Shown in pieces: positions 17,466 to 26,556 of a stretch of 64,000 bases of DNA. This stretch comes from Flavobacterium sp. TAB 87. Lineage in GTDB: Bacteria > Bacteroidota > Bacteroidia > Flavobacteriales > Flavobacteriaceae. A program made the position numbers and the translations under genes. Position 1 is the first letter of the stretch; each line of letters begins with the position of its first letter. The DNA lies in assembly GCF_001529295.1 (NCBI RefSeq), contig NZ_LLWK01000034.1:124001-188000 (forward strand), given 5' to 3'. The notes under the pieces are model-generated. The model had not been told where the DNA came from and did not search any database. It was given only the letters and a program-made list of their open reading frames with translations.

Positions 17466-18431
17466 TTAACTTGTAATTTTATCTACTATCATTTTGGCAT
17501 GAATTCTTGAGTTTTCAATAAACCATTTGTGAGTCTCCATTCCGCCGCAAACTACCCCAGCTAAAAATAAACCTTTCACATTTGTTTCCATTGTTTCTGG
17601 ATCGTATTTTGGTGCTCTTTTATCATCAGTATTCAGTTCTACTCCCATTCTCTCTAGAAACGACAAATCAGGTTTATATCCAGTTAATGCTAACACGAAA
17701 TCATTTTCTATTGTAATTTCTCCTTCAGGACTGCTAATAGAAACCTTATTTTCCAAAATTTTACAAATGTTTGATTCAAAATAAGCTTTGATACTTCCCT
17801 CTGCAATTCGGTTTTCGATGTCGGGTTTTGCCCAGTATTTAACCCTATTATTTATTTCGTTCTTACGAATGACCATGGTTACATCAGCGCCTTTTCTCCA
17901 ACACTCCAAAGCAGCATCTACTGAAGAATTATTAGCACCAACAATTAATACTTTTTGAAAAGCATATTCGTGAGCTTCTTTATAATAATGGCGTACTTTA
18001 GAAAGTTTTTCTCCTTCAACATTCATCTCAATCGGAATGTCGTAAAAACCAGTCGCAATAACCACATTTTTAGCACTATATGTAGCTTTATCTGAAGTAA
18101 TAATAAATAGTTCAGATTCTGTTTTTACAACAGAATTGACTCTTTCAAAAAGGTGAATATTGAAGTTAAAATAACGGTGAATATTTCGATAATACTCTAA
18201 GGCATCTTGACGTCCTGGTTTTGGAGTCAAACAATTAAACGGAATTTCTCCAATTTCCAGACGTTCGGCAGTTGAAAAGAAAGTCATATACAACGGGTAA
18301 TTAAAAATGCTATTTACAATTGTTCCTTTTTCAACAATTAAGTACGAAAGCTTATTTTTCTGCGCTTCTATCGCGCAAGCCAAACCAATTGGCCCACCTC
18401 CTACTATAATCAAATCGTATGCTTTGTTCAT
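17466..18431 (-). CDS. ypdA: YpdA-family FAD-dependent oxidoreductase (putative bacillithiol disulfide reductase)
   Basis: The 321-residue flavoprotein has an FAD-binding GGGPIGLACA at 11-20, the YpdA signature YPLYMTFFSTAERLEIGE near 46-63, the second nucleotide-binding loop GANNSSVDAALE near 165-176, and a closing GLFLAGVVCGG near 290. YpdA (Bdr) is known to reduce bacillithiol disulfide with NADPH. It lacks the CXXC of thioredoxin reductases. It is encoded 1 base after the CYTH gene on the same strand, so the two are one operon, though their link is unclear. Confidence 0.9.
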   Translation of the reverse strand: MNKAYDLIIVGGGPIGLACAIEAQKNKLSYLIVEKGTIVNSIFNYPLYMTFFSTAERLEIGEIPFNCLTPKPGRQDALEYYRNIHRYFNFNIHLFERVNSVVKTESELFIITSDKATYSAKNVVIATGFYDIPIEMNVEGEKLSKVRHYYKEAHEYAFQKVLIVGANNSSVDAALECWRKGADVTMVIRKNEINNRVKYWAKPDIENRIAEGSIKAYFESNICKILENKVSISSPEGEITIENDFVLALTGYKPDLSFLERMGVELNTDDKRAPKYDPETMETNVKGLFLAGVVCGGMETHKWFIENSRIHAKMIVDKITS

Positions 18432-18432
18432 T

Positions 18433-18912
18433 CTATTTTTTAATTTCCCATTCTAAAAATGGATTTTTACTCAAATATGCATTGTAAAATTTAGGGTCAT
18501 TTGTTACCTCTTCGCCCAACCATTCTGGTTTTTCAAAAAGTTCATCTTCGCTAGACAGCTCTACTTCAGCTACAATTAAACCCTGATTTTCGCCATAAAA
18601 TTCGTCTATTTCAAAAATATGATTGCCTTTTTTAACTTCAAATCTAGTCTTATCAATCGTGCCTTTTTCGCATAACTGTAATAATTGCTGCGCTTCTTCT
18701 AAAGGGATTTCTTTTTCCCATTCAAAACGAGAAAGTCCGCTCGAACTACCAATGCCCTTTACGGTTATAAAGCCTTTATCTCCTTTGGTACGTACTCGAA
18801 CTGTTCGCGATATGTCTGAACATAAATAACCTTGCGCAATTCGATTTTGTGTAAAGGACTCTGTTTTAAAATCAGAATTAAGCACTCTGAATTTTCGTTC
18901 TATTTCAATCAT
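18433..18912 (-). CDS. CYTH-domain protein
   Basis: I start it at ATG 18912 so that the product (159 residues) begins MIEIERKFRV, the usual form of the family; an ATG three codons earlier is possible. EIERK binds metal-bound triphosphate, and further basic and acidic residues of the tunnel are visible: RTVRVRTKGDKGFITVKG near 37-54, EWEKEI near 65 and EIDEFYG near 105. Such proteins hydrolyse inorganic triphosphate or related nucleotides, or act as adenylyl cyclases; the activity here is unknown. It precedes ypdA by 1 base. Confidence 0.9.
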   Translation of the reverse strand: MIEIERKFRVLNSDFKTESFTQNRIAQGYLCSDISRTVRVRTKGDKGFITVKGIGSSSGLSRFEWEKEIPLEEAQQLLQLCEKGTIDKTRFEVKKGNHIFEIDEFYGENQGLIVAEVELSSEDELFEKPEWLGEEVTNDPKFYNAYLSKNPFLEWEIKK

Positions 18913-19090
18913 ATTTACCACTTCTTAATCTTGTTTTAGCAAGTTACTTAAATTATTTCAGTTCAAAAACCAAAAGCCGCCAGCAAATTTATCCTTGTGC
19001 ATAATAGGTCTATCGCAATTACAAAAAAATACCTTACTAAAAAGATATAAAATAGTTGATTATTAACTAGTTACACGGATTTATTTTCGC

Positions 19091-19098
19091 TAAATTTG
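19091..19098 (+). promoter_or_regulatory. -7 box upstream of the OmpA-like gene
   Basis: TAAATTTG fits TANNTTTG, 22 bases before the ATG at 19121. No good -33 at the usual spacing. Confidence 0.4.
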
Positions 19099-19120
19099 AG
19101 TAAATCTTAAAATAAAACAT

Positions 19121-19651
19121 ATGTCTAAAAAAGCACTTTACCTGTTAGGTATTGTAGTTATTATAATTTTAGGTACTTTTTTATACCTAAAATTCTACTA
19201 CAATTCCGATGTAAACACATCTTTGAATAATAAAGAAACGCTTGCTTCCGATTCTTATGATGGTGTTGAACTTGCTCCTTTTTTGATTGCTGGTTCTGGA
19301 TTTAAATACCGTACCAATGAAAATTTTAAATTTTTAAAAGACAACGAAAAAATAATTAATCCTGTTACAGATTCAGTAAATTCAGGCATCATGCGCCTCA
19401 AAGAATACTTAGTTAATCATCCTAACGAAAAAGTATCAATTACTGGTTTTGTTGCTTCAAATGAGAATAACACTAGTACATATGATAATTTAGGATTAGC
19501 TAGGGCAAATAATATCAAAGAATACTTTATCTCACAAGGTGTACAAGCCAAACAATTGGATACCGAAGGAATAATTATTGATACTTGGACAGTGGATAAT
19601 GATACCGTCTATGCGCGTGCAGAGTACAAAATAGTAATGGATACAAACTAA
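19121..19651 (+). CDS. OmpA-like domain membrane-anchored protein
   Basis: The 176-residue protein has one N-terminal membrane helix (about 6-24) and a C-terminal OmpA/MotB-like fold (about 80-170). The region SVNSGIMRLKEYLVNHPNEKVSITGF and the later LGLARANNIKEYFISQGV are typical of the peptidoglycan-binding domain. The arginine in LARANNIKEY is retained. It may link the inner membrane to the cell wall. It has no signal-cleavage site, so the helix probably stays as an anchor. A terminator follows. Confidence 0.78.
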   Translation: MSKKALYLLGIVVIIILGTFLYLKFYYNSDVNTSLNNKETLASDSYDGVELAPFLIAGSGFKYRTNENFKFLKDNEKIINPVTDSVNSGIMRLKEYLVNHPNEKVSITGFVASNENNTSTYDNLGLARANNIKEYFISQGVQAKQLDTEGIIIDTWTVDNDTVYARAEYKIVMDTN

Positions 19652-19671
19652 TAATTTAGCGCACTTTAGTT

Positions 19672-19704
19672 AAAAAACCGACCAATTGCTGTCGGTTTTT
19701 TTGT
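19672..19704 (+). terminator. Terminator after the OmpA-like gene
   Basis: A perfect 11-base-pair stem (19672-19682 with 19691-19701) with an 8-base loop and Ts. It could also serve menC on the minus strand. Confidence 0.8.
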
Positions 19705-19711
19705 GCTTTAT

Positions 19712-20746
19712 TTATAAAGTAAAATTCCATTGTAGTTCGGGATTATACCACAGCTTACCGTTTCTTACCTCTAATGGTGCATCAAAATTATTCGTATATA
19801 ATCCGCCAGTTCCTAATCCTTGAGGCATCGAATTTTGAAGTAAATAGGTCCATTGTGCAATGGCATTTAAGCCAACGTTACTTTCTAAAGCCGAAGTAAC
19901 CCACCAACCTATATTGTATTTATTTGCTAGTTTGATCCACTCTTCTGATCCTTTAAATCCACCTACAAAACTGGGTTTTAAAATGATATATTGTGGCTTT
20001 ATTTTTTGCAGTAATTGTTCTTTTTCTTCATACAAAAACACACCTATAAGCTCTTCGTCTAAAGCAATTGGAAAAGGAGTGTTTTTACACAGTACTGCCA
20101 TGCTGTCAGTATTGTTTTTTTGAATAGGCTGCTCTATACTATGAAGCTTAAATTCAGTGAGTTGTGATAACTTACATAAAGCTTCATTTAAAGGGAATGC
20201 ACCATTAGCATCGACTCTAATTTCGATTTTTTCGGGAGTAAAATGCGAGCGAATAAAGGATAATAATTGCAATTCTTTATCAAAATCGATTGCGCCAATT
20301 TTTAATTTAATACAAGTGAAATTATTAGCAATTTTATCTTCGATTTGTTGCTTCATAAATTCGGTATCACCCATCCAAACTAGACCATTTATTACTATAG
20401 CTTTTTTTCCTGCAGTGAACTCCGAAGGAAACAACTCAAAAGGTGTTGCACTAGCCAAAGATCTAAATGCCATTTCGACTCCAAATTGTATTGAAGGGAA
20501 TTCTAAAAGAGCATCCCAAAGTTGATTTTCACCTAAGTGAATGTTGCTACAAGTCCAGTTTAATTTCTCTTCATAATCAGGCCGATCGTCTGCGCTTAGG
20601 CCACGTAATATTCCGCACTCTCCTATTCCTCGTTTACCGTTTTCTTCAAGAATAATAAACCACGTTTCTTTTTGCGTTAAGACACCACGAGATGTTCCTG
20701 ATGGTCTTTTAAAATCTAAGATGTATTTGTGATATGTTGCTTTCAA
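19712..20746 (-). CDS. menC: o-Succinylbenzoate synthase
   Basis: The 344-residue product is an enolase-superfamily enzyme. The start KRPSGTSRGVLTQKE is the typical MenC N terminus. The catalytic KXK is in CIKLKIGAIDF near 141-150, metal ligands are in RVDANGAF, SIEQPI and ALDEEL, and the second catalytic lysine is in ILKPSFVGG. It dehydrates SHCHC to o-succinylbenzoate in menaquinone synthesis. Its upstream partner, the TPR gene, is 11 bases away. menA and menB are about 37-41 kb further along, so the pathway is split here. Confidence 0.92.
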   Translation of the reverse strand: MKATYHKYILDFKRPSGTSRGVLTQKETWFIILEENGKRGIGECGILRGLSADDRPDYEEKLNWTCSNIHLGENQLWDALLEFPSIQFGVEMAFRSLASATPFELFPSEFTAGKKAIVINGLVWMGDTEFMKQQIEDKIANNFTCIKLKIGAIDFDKELQLLSFIRSHFTPEKIEIRVDANGAFPLNEALCKLSQLTEFKLHSIEQPIQKNNTDSMAVLCKNTPFPIALDEELIGVFLYEEKEQLLQKIKPQYIILKPSFVGGFKGSEEWIKLANKYNIGWWVTSALESNVGLNAIAQWTYLLQNSMPQGLGTGGLYTNNFDAPLEVRNGKLWYNPELQWNFTL

Positions 20747-20757
20747 GATACTTTAAT

Positions 20758-21960
20758 TTAGTTGTCAAATAAATGTAAAACCTTGTCAAAATCTTTCGAC
20801 GGTAATTTGGCTTTTTTAAATAATTCAAAATCAGAATTTACTTTTTCGATCCATCCCAAACTATCTGTTACATTTTGCGTCTGGTATTTTTTATAAATTG
20901 GTTTGGCGTTTTTGTACTCGTCATTCACTAAATACGCATGTGCTAAATTTAATTTGATCAACAATTCTGTATCGTCTAACGTTGCTCCTTTTTTCAAAGC
21001 ATTCAGCGCCTTATCATATTGCTTGGTTAAAATATAGCAATAACCAATGGAGTTGTAATCTAAAGCAGTTGCCTTGTCATCATTTACAATTGTTAATAGA
21101 GTCGAAATCGCTTCTGCATATTTTCCAGCTAACTGCAGTGAGTATGCCTGTTTTCGCAAATCATTGTACACATTTTTTGAAATTGCAGCATTTGAATAGC
21201 ACACATCGCCAAAATCTTTAAAAGTTTTATTTTTTTCTGAAATCAGTAATTTTTGAAACTCATCAAAGCGATATTTATTTTGAATTTTGTCTAATATACA
21301 AACACAAAAGTCATCCGAGTTCGTCATCTTTTGGGCCAAATTCGATGTTTTGCATTGACTTAAAAGTTCTTTACGCCGATCTTGGCTCCAACCTCTGTTT
21401 AGCTTTACATCGACCCAAGGAACGACTTCTAAAACGATTTTTTGATTCATCAACCAATTTTTACTTTCAAAGCCAAACCAAATTGTAGTAGTATTGGGTT
21501 TTAAGCAGGACGATTTATCCAGTGAAAGTCTTTTAGCATCTTTACTTACCGCTTCATTTTGTTCAAAACAAGATTGATCGGTTTTTCCGGAGTCTTTATA
21601 ATTTTTTGCCTGTTCTTTGGAAGTAAAAAGAGCATACTGGCATTTATCGTCTCCTGAAATTTTAGACAATAAAAAAACTGCACCAGCAGAACCTTGACTT
21701 ATTCCTGTGGGATCTGGAATTGACTTTAAAACAGAAACCAAACTATTGGCCATTTCTTGATTTTGCCCTAGCAATGTAATTCGATACACGACTTCGGTCG
21801 TACCAACAGGAAAATCTTCCGTTGGAATCGCACTTCGATCTCGAGCAGAGAGCACTATTTCTTTGGTAGTTGCTCGGTCTTTATCCCAATAACCTTGAGC
21901 GAAAACAGCAGTTGATAAACAGCTTAAAATGAGAGAGAAGACGAATATCTTATGATTCAT
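20758..21960 (-). CDS. Secreted TPR-repeat protein
   Basis: This 400-residue protein has a signal peptide ending near AVFAQ (residue 22). A middle domain of unknown type carries several cysteines (about 116, 131, 158, 204 and 217-219), some of which may pair. A C-terminal TPR block (about 268-390) has repeats such as AYSLQLAGKYAEAISTLL and GYCYILTKQYDKALNALKKG. It is probably periplasmic. It precedes menC by 11 bases on the same strand, so it is very likely co-transcribed with it, though no functional link is known. Confidence 0.8.
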   Translation of the reverse strand: MNHKIFVFSLILSCLSTAVFAQGYWDKDRATTKEIVLSARDRSAIPTEDFPVGTTEVVYRITLLGQNQEMANSLVSVLKSIPDPTGISQGSAGAVFLLSKISGDDKCQYALFTSKEQAKNYKDSGKTDQSCFEQNEAVSKDAKRLSLDKSSCLKPNTTTIWFGFESKNWLMNQKIVLEVVPWVDVKLNRGWSQDRRKELLSQCKTSNLAQKMTNSDDFCVCILDKIQNKYRFDEFQKLLISEKNKTFKDFGDVCYSNAAISKNVYNDLRKQAYSLQLAGKYAEAISTLLTIVNDDKATALDYNSIGYCYILTKQYDKALNALKKGATLDDTELLIKLNLAHAYLVNDEYKNAKPIYKKYQTQNVTDSLGWIEKVNSDFELFKKAKLPSKDFDKVLHLFDN

Positions 21961-21992
21961 TTGCAGTAGAATTAAAGCTTCTTTATGAAGTG

Positions 21993-22000
21993 CAAATGTA
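21993..22000 (-). promoter_or_regulatory. -7 box upstream of the TPR-menC pair
   Basis: The minus-strand TACATTTG fits TANNTTTG, and its predicted start is about 28 bases before the ATG at 21960. A clear -33 is not visible. Confidence 0.45.
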
Positions 22001-22020
22001 GTTATATTCTAGTTTAAAAA

Positions 22021-22569
22021 TTAAGAACGCTCGTTGTACATTTGCATAAGCGTACTTACTGTATTCCAGTTACGAATTGTGGCATTCAAATTTAGCTTTT
22101 TCTCAATATATTTTTGATCTAAGCGTGTCTTGCCAGCTCCAACGGCATATTTTATAAAAATTTTATTTCCGTCGATGTAAGCTTCATCTGGTTTAAACTG
22201 GCTGATTTTTAAATCGTTAATATTCTCTGTTTTCAGCGTAAGAGAAATAAAAGCAACGTATAGTTTTTTGACATCAACTTCTTTTTCTTTTAGATACTGA
22301 TTGTTTTTCAAGCAACTTTCAAGATCAGCTTTCGAAATAATAAGTACAGGAACTTCGTGACGAAAAGTTTTAAAAATTTCTTGTTTAATTTTAAAACCAA
22401 GTGATGCCGCGTTTTCAGCCTCCGAATCAAAAAAAACATTTCCAGACTGAATGTAGGTCTGTACGTTTTGAAAACCAATATTTTCTAATGTAGTTTTCAA
22501 TGCGTCCATCTTTATCATATTGTGACCAGAGACGTTGATTCCGCGCAGTAAAGCTAAATGAGTTGTCAT
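22021..22569 (-). CDS. DUF1697 family protein
   Basis: The 182-residue protein matches the DUF1697 family, with the start LALLRGINVSGHNMIKM (about 4-20), the QTYIQSGNVFFDS motif near 38-50 and the YAVGAGKTRLDQKYIEKKLN stretch near 135-154. The family has no established function. It is one of a row of minus-strand genes and has its own -7 box 18 bases before the ATG. Confidence 0.88.
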   Translation of the reverse strand: MTTHLALLRGINVSGHNMIKMDALKTTLENIGFQNVQTYIQSGNVFFDSEAENAASLGFKIKQEIFKTFRHEVPVLIISKADLESCLKNNQYLKEKEVDVKKLYVAFISLTLKTENINDLKISQFKPDEAYIDGNKIFIKYAVGAGKTRLDQKYIEKKLNLNATIRNWNTVSTLMQMYNERS

Positions 22570-22586
22570 GAATTATTTTTAGAATT

Positions 22587-22594
22587 CAAATGTA
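22587..22594 (-). promoter_or_regulatory. -7 box upstream of the DUF1697 gene
   Basis: The minus-strand TACATTTG fits TANNTTTG. A TTTTG lies about 24 bases upstream, slightly outside the usual spacing. Confidence 0.4.
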
Positions 22595-22649
22595 GTTTTT
22601 TAATCAATTTTAATCACACAAAAGTAAAATTATCTAACATAAGCAGCTA

Positions 22650-23852
22650 CTATTTTTTAATCGTAAAGACAAACTTAGACCCAACGCCCAATTCAGATTC
22701 GACATAAATGATGCCATGTAACGATTCGACAATTTTTTTGACCGTCGCCAACCCAATACCATTTCCCTTCTCTCCAAAACGATCATTCGCCGACAAAACT
22801 TCAAACAGTTGAAAAATTCGTTCATGGTGCTCTTCTGCGATACCATAACCATTGTCTTTGACCAAAAATCTGTAAAAATTTTCTTCTTCTAAAACTTCGA
22901 TTTCAATTTTTGCAGTTTCTTTATCGTTGTACTTTAGTGCGTTAGCAATTAAATTTATTAAAATTTGCTCAATTGCTGTTTTATTAATGGTTATAAAATC
23001 AAGCTTTGATTGCAGCGCTATCGAACAGTTAATACTAAAGGCAAAAAGATCGGTAAGGTCTTGTTTTAGCTCTTGTAGATTTACTGCTGTCTTACTGTCT
23101 AGCAAATTGGTGTCTGATTTACTGTAGAGCAACAAACTATCAATCATCTCTTTTAATTTTATCGAAGAAGTCTTTATCATAGTCAGAATTTCTTTTCCTT
23201 CTTGATCAATAGCTTCGCCATAACTTTCTACAAAAAAATCGGTCAGTCCTGTAATATTATTTAAGGGAGACTTTAAGTCATGTGCTGCGATTTGTGCAAA
23301 CTTCTCGAGCTCCACATTTTTTTTTCTAAGTTTACCCATCGTGCTTTCCAATTCCATTTTATTCAATCGCAATTCTAGCAACTTTAAGGTTTGATTGGCT
23401 AATGCTTTTAACGAAATAATTTGGTTTGGAGTTAGCTCTCTAGGAATTTGATCGATCACACATAAAGTACCCAAAGGCAATCCTTTCTCAGTTACTAAAG
23501 GAACTCCTGCATAAAACACCACGTTAGGTTCACCAATGACAACAGGATTGTCAAAAAAACGCTCGTCTTCTCTACTGTCTGGAACAATAAATACATCATT
23601 GGGCTTATTAATCGCATGGGTACAAAACGCATAATCGCGGGGCGTTTGAAAAACATTTAAACCAATTCGCGATTTAAACCATTGGCGATCGTTGTCTATA
23701 AAGGTCACCAAAGAGATGGGAGTATCGCAAATTTGCGCAGCTAAAAAAGTCAAATTATCAAATTCAGTTTCAGATAAGGTATCTAAAATAGCATAAGACT
23801 CTAGTGATTTCATTCGTTCTTCTTCGTTTTTATGTAAGGCTGCTTTAATCAT
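22650..23852 (-). CDS. GAF-domain sensor histidine kinase (orphan)
   Basis: The 400-residue protein has a GAF domain (about 25-165) with the DNDRQWFKSRIGL and GVPLVTEKGLPLGTLCVID motifs, a coiled linker, a HisKA helix with the phospho-acceptor in AHDLKSPLNNI (about 193-203), and an ATPase domain with NLIANALKYND (N-box, near 297), DNGYGIA (near 331) and GNGIGLATV. No transmembrane segment is visible, so it is probably a cytosolic sensor. No response regulator is encoded nearby. Confidence 0.9.
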   Translation of the reverse strand: MIKAALHKNEEERMKSLESYAILDTLSETEFDNLTFLAAQICDTPISLVTFIDNDRQWFKSRIGLNVFQTPRDYAFCTHAINKPNDVFIVPDSREDERFFDNPVVIGEPNVVFYAGVPLVTEKGLPLGTLCVIDQIPRELTPNQIISLKALANQTLKLLELRLNKMELESTMGKLRKKNVELEKFAQIAAHDLKSPLNNITGLTDFFVESYGEAIDQEGKEILTMIKTSSIKLKEMIDSLLLYSKSDTNLLDSKTAVNLQELKQDLTDLFAFSINCSIALQSKLDFITINKTAIEQILINLIANALKYNDKETAKIEIEVLEEENFYRFLVKDNGYGIAEEHHERIFQLFEVLSANDRFGEKGNGIGLATVKKIVESLHGIIYVESELGVGSKFVFTIKK

Positions 23853-24178
23853 AATTGTATGGTATTTTTGTTTGATGAATTTACAATTTTTGCAGTTCTT
23901 ACCATACTATTATTACCTATTTTTTCTTGTTTAACAAACCTTTACCTTATTGTTTAAAACTTTTTAAGCTAATTTTAGTATTTCAGTAACAGTTGCGTAC
24001 CGCTCTTATCAGTACCTTCTCATTTTAAAATTTCCAAATTATAATCTATCTTCGCTTCACTAAGCAAAAAGAAAAAAAATAAAGACATTGGATTAAGTTT
24101 ATAGAACCAAATCTATTTTCAACATCTGACTTAGCTCTTATTATTTACAAACTCATTTTATAATTTTCAATTTCTACA
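23853..24178. other. Intergenic stretch between the divergent histidine kinase and recG
   Basis: 326 bases with no convincing frame. It must hold the promoters of both divergent genes, but I see no clean TANNTTTG with a -33 partner and no hairpin or repeat I would defend. Confidence 0.5.
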
Positions 24179-26284
24179 ATGTCAAATCTGCTACTAACTC
24201 CAATCGAATATTTAAAAGGCGTCGGTCCCAATCGAGGCGAATTACTTCGAAAAGAGTTGGGCATTCATAAATACCGTGATTTGGTTAACTTTTTTCCCAA
24301 TCGATATATTGACAGAACGCGTTATTATAAAATTAATGAATTACAAAATGCGACTACCGAAATGCAAATTATTGGTAAGATCGTAAATATAAAAACAGTT
24401 GAATTTGGTAAAAATCAAAAACGTTTGGTTGCCACTTTCGTGGATGATACTGGGCAGATGGAATTGGTTTGGTTTCAAGGAATAAAATGGATTAAAGAAG
24501 CGCTAAAAATAAATGAAGTTTCTGTTATTTTTGGAAAGTGCACTTCGTTTAATGGCATGTTTAATATGTCTCATCCTGAAATTGAAGTCCTAGCAGAACA
24601 TCAAAAAAGTCTACGCTCGGCGATGCAACCTGTTTATCCTTCTACCGAAAAATTAGCTAATCGTGGTATTACGAATCGGGTCATTAATAAATTGATGGAG
24701 CAATTGTTTATCGAAACACAAACCTTGTTTATCGAAACTTTGCCTGATTATTTAATTAATGAACTCAAACTAATTCCTAAAAAGGCGGCTTTGTTTAACA
24801 TTCATTTTCCCAAAAGCACTGAACTTTTAGCGAAAGCGCAATTCCGCCTAAAATTTGAAGAACTGTTCTTTATTCAGTTGCAGTTAATTACCAAAAATCT
24901 CATCCAGAAACATAAAATAAAGGGGCATCCGTTTACCCAAGTGGGTCACTATTTTAATGAATTTTATCAAGATCACTTGCCTTTTAATTTAACAAATGCA
25001 CAAAAGCGCGTAATTAAAGAAATTCGTGCCGATATGGGTAGCAATGCGCAAATGAATCGTTTGTTGCAAGGTGACGTGGGTTCAGGAAAAACCATTGTTG
25101 CCTTTATGAGTATTCTACTTGCCATAGATAATGGTTTTCAAGCCTGCTTGATGGCGCCAACGGAAATTTTAGCCAATCAGCATTTTGTGGGACTTTCAGA
25201 GTTAGCACAGACTTTAAACATCAATATAAAAATACTAACTGGCTCTAGTAAGATTGCAGCCAGACGAATTATTCACGAAGAATTAGAAAATGGAAGCCTG
25301 CACATTTTAATAGGAACGCATGCTTTATTGGAAGATAAAGTGAAATTTAAAAATTTAGGATTAGCAGTTATCGATGAGCAACATCGTTTCGGAGTCGAGC
25401 AACGCTCGAAGTTATGGAAGAAAAACACCATTCCGCCGCACGTTCTAGTAATGACCGCTACTCCTATCCCGAGAACTTTAGCGATGAGTTTGTATGGAGA
25501 CTTGGATATTTCGGTGATTGACGAGTTGCCTCCTGGCAGAAAACCAATTCAAACTGTGCACCGTTTCGATAGTAATCGTTTGAAAGTATGGAAATTCTTG
25601 CGCGATGAAATTGCATTAGGCCGACAGATATATATAGTTTATCCGCTAATTCAGGAATCTGAAAAAATGGACTACAAAGATTTAATGGACGGTTACGAAA
25701 GTATTTCTAGAGATTTTCCGCTGCCGCAATACTCGATTTCAATATTACACGGAAAAATGAAACCCGCTGATAAAGATGCCGAGATGAAACGATTTTCAGA
25801 AGGAAAAACTAACATAATGGTGGCAACTACAGTGATTGAGGTCGGCGTTAATGTACCAAATGCTAGTGTGATGATTATTGAAAGTGCCGAGCGTTTTGGT
25901 CTTTCTCAATTGCACCAATTGAGAGGCCGTGTTGGTCGAGGTGCCGAACAAAGTTATTGTATTTTAATGACTTCATATAAGTTGAGCGCCGATAGCAAAA
26001 CCCGAATGGAAACCATGGTACAAACCAATGATGGTTTTGAAATTGCAGAAGTAGACTTAAAACTTAGAGGTCCAGGCGATTTAATGGGAACACAGCAAAG
26101 TGGCGTACTTAATCTTCAAATTGCTGATATTGTAAAGGACAGAGATATTCTGGCTCTAGCACGTAATTACGCCATGACCATACTTAAAAAGGACTCGGCT
26201 TTGCAGTTACCAGAACACGCAACTATGCGATCTGTTTACATTGAACTGACTAAAAAGAAAAATATCTGGAACTATATAAGTTGA
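24179..26284 (+). CDS. recG: ATP-dependent DNA helicase RecG
   Basis: The 701-residue product has the wedge/OB domain (about 1-160) and two helicase lobes. Walker A is GDVGSGKT near 303, the DEQHRFGVEQ box near 398, MTATPIPRTLA near 426, and QLRGRVGRG near 580; the TRG motif follows. It remodels stalled replication forks and recombination intermediates. The length matches the family. It is not part of an obvious operon and is followed by a 272-base gap holding regulatory signals for the efflux genes. Confidence 0.96.
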   Translation: MSNLLLTPIEYLKGVGPNRGELLRKELGIHKYRDLVNFFPNRYIDRTRYYKINELQNATTEMQIIGKIVNIKTVEFGKNQKRLVATFVDDTGQMELVWFQGIKWIKEALKINEVSVIFGKCTSFNGMFNMSHPEIEVLAEHQKSLRSAMQPVYPSTEKLANRGITNRVINKLMEQLFIETQTLFIETLPDYLINELKLIPKKAALFNIHFPKSTELLAKAQFRLKFEELFFIQLQLITKNLIQKHKIKGHPFTQVGHYFNEFYQDHLPFNLTNAQKRVIKEIRADMGSNAQMNRLLQGDVGSGKTIVAFMSILLAIDNGFQACLMAPTEILANQHFVGLSELAQTLNINIKILTGSSKIAARRIIHEELENGSLHILIGTHALLEDKVKFKNLGLAVIDEQHRFGVEQRSKLWKKNTIPPHVLVMTATPIPRTLAMSLYGDLDISVIDELPPGRKPIQTVHRFDSNRLKVWKFLRDEIALGRQIYIVYPLIQESEKMDYKDLMDGYESISRDFPLPQYSISILHGKMKPADKDAEMKRFSEGKTNIMVATTVIEVGVNVPNASVMIIESAERFGLSQLHQLRGRVGRGAEQSYCILMTSYKLSADSKTRMETMVQTNDGFEIAEVDLKLRGPGDLMGTQQSGVLNLQIADIVKDRDILALARNYAMTILKKDSALQLPEHATMRSVYIELTKKKNIWNYIS

Positions 26285-26444
26285 TTTTATTTTACAAAAA
26301 TTATGAGAATTTTTACGCTTTAATTATGCCAATTAGGTCCTCTAATAATTAATTGATCTGTTTTTTTTGTATAAAAACTATATTAAACCTTTGCTGTTTT
26401 TTTCGGTCTAAACTGGTGCTGTTTGTTCATTTGCGAAGCAATAG

Positions 26445-26456
26445 TTGTATATACAA
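26445..26456. promoter_or_regulatory. Perfect 12-base palindrome upstream of the efflux operon
   Basis: TTGTAT followed by ATACAA is a perfect palindrome about 100 bases before the adaptor gene. It may be an operator for a repressor of the efflux operon, but no regulator gene is nearby. Confidence 0.35.
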
Positions 26457-26470
26457 TTGTTAAAGTGCCG

Positions 26471-26484
26471 AGAAGCGCGCTTCT
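26471..26484. promoter_or_regulatory. Perfect 14-base palindrome upstream of the efflux operon
   Basis: AGAAGCG followed by CGCTTCT is a perfect palindrome 16 bases before a candidate -7 box. Its position next to the promoter suggests an operator. It is unusually GC-rich for this region. Confidence 0.4.
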
Positions 26485-26500
26485 ATTGTTTACAAAAACC

Positions 26501-26508
26501 TAAATTTG
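26501..26508 (+). promoter_or_regulatory. -7 box of the RND efflux operon
   Basis: TAAATTTG fits TANNTTTG, 48 bases before the adaptor ATG. A TTG at 26486-26488 is only 12 bases upstream, closer than usual, so the promoter may need an activator or use another element. Confidence 0.45.
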
Positions 26509-26556
26509 CAATCTTACTTATTAAATGTTAATTAATTCTAGTTTACTTCCATACCA

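Noticed and set aside
17359..17469. 36-codon plus-strand frame in the gap before ypdA
   Set aside because: It overlaps the end of ypdA, has no clear ribosome-binding site, and no similarity that I recognise.
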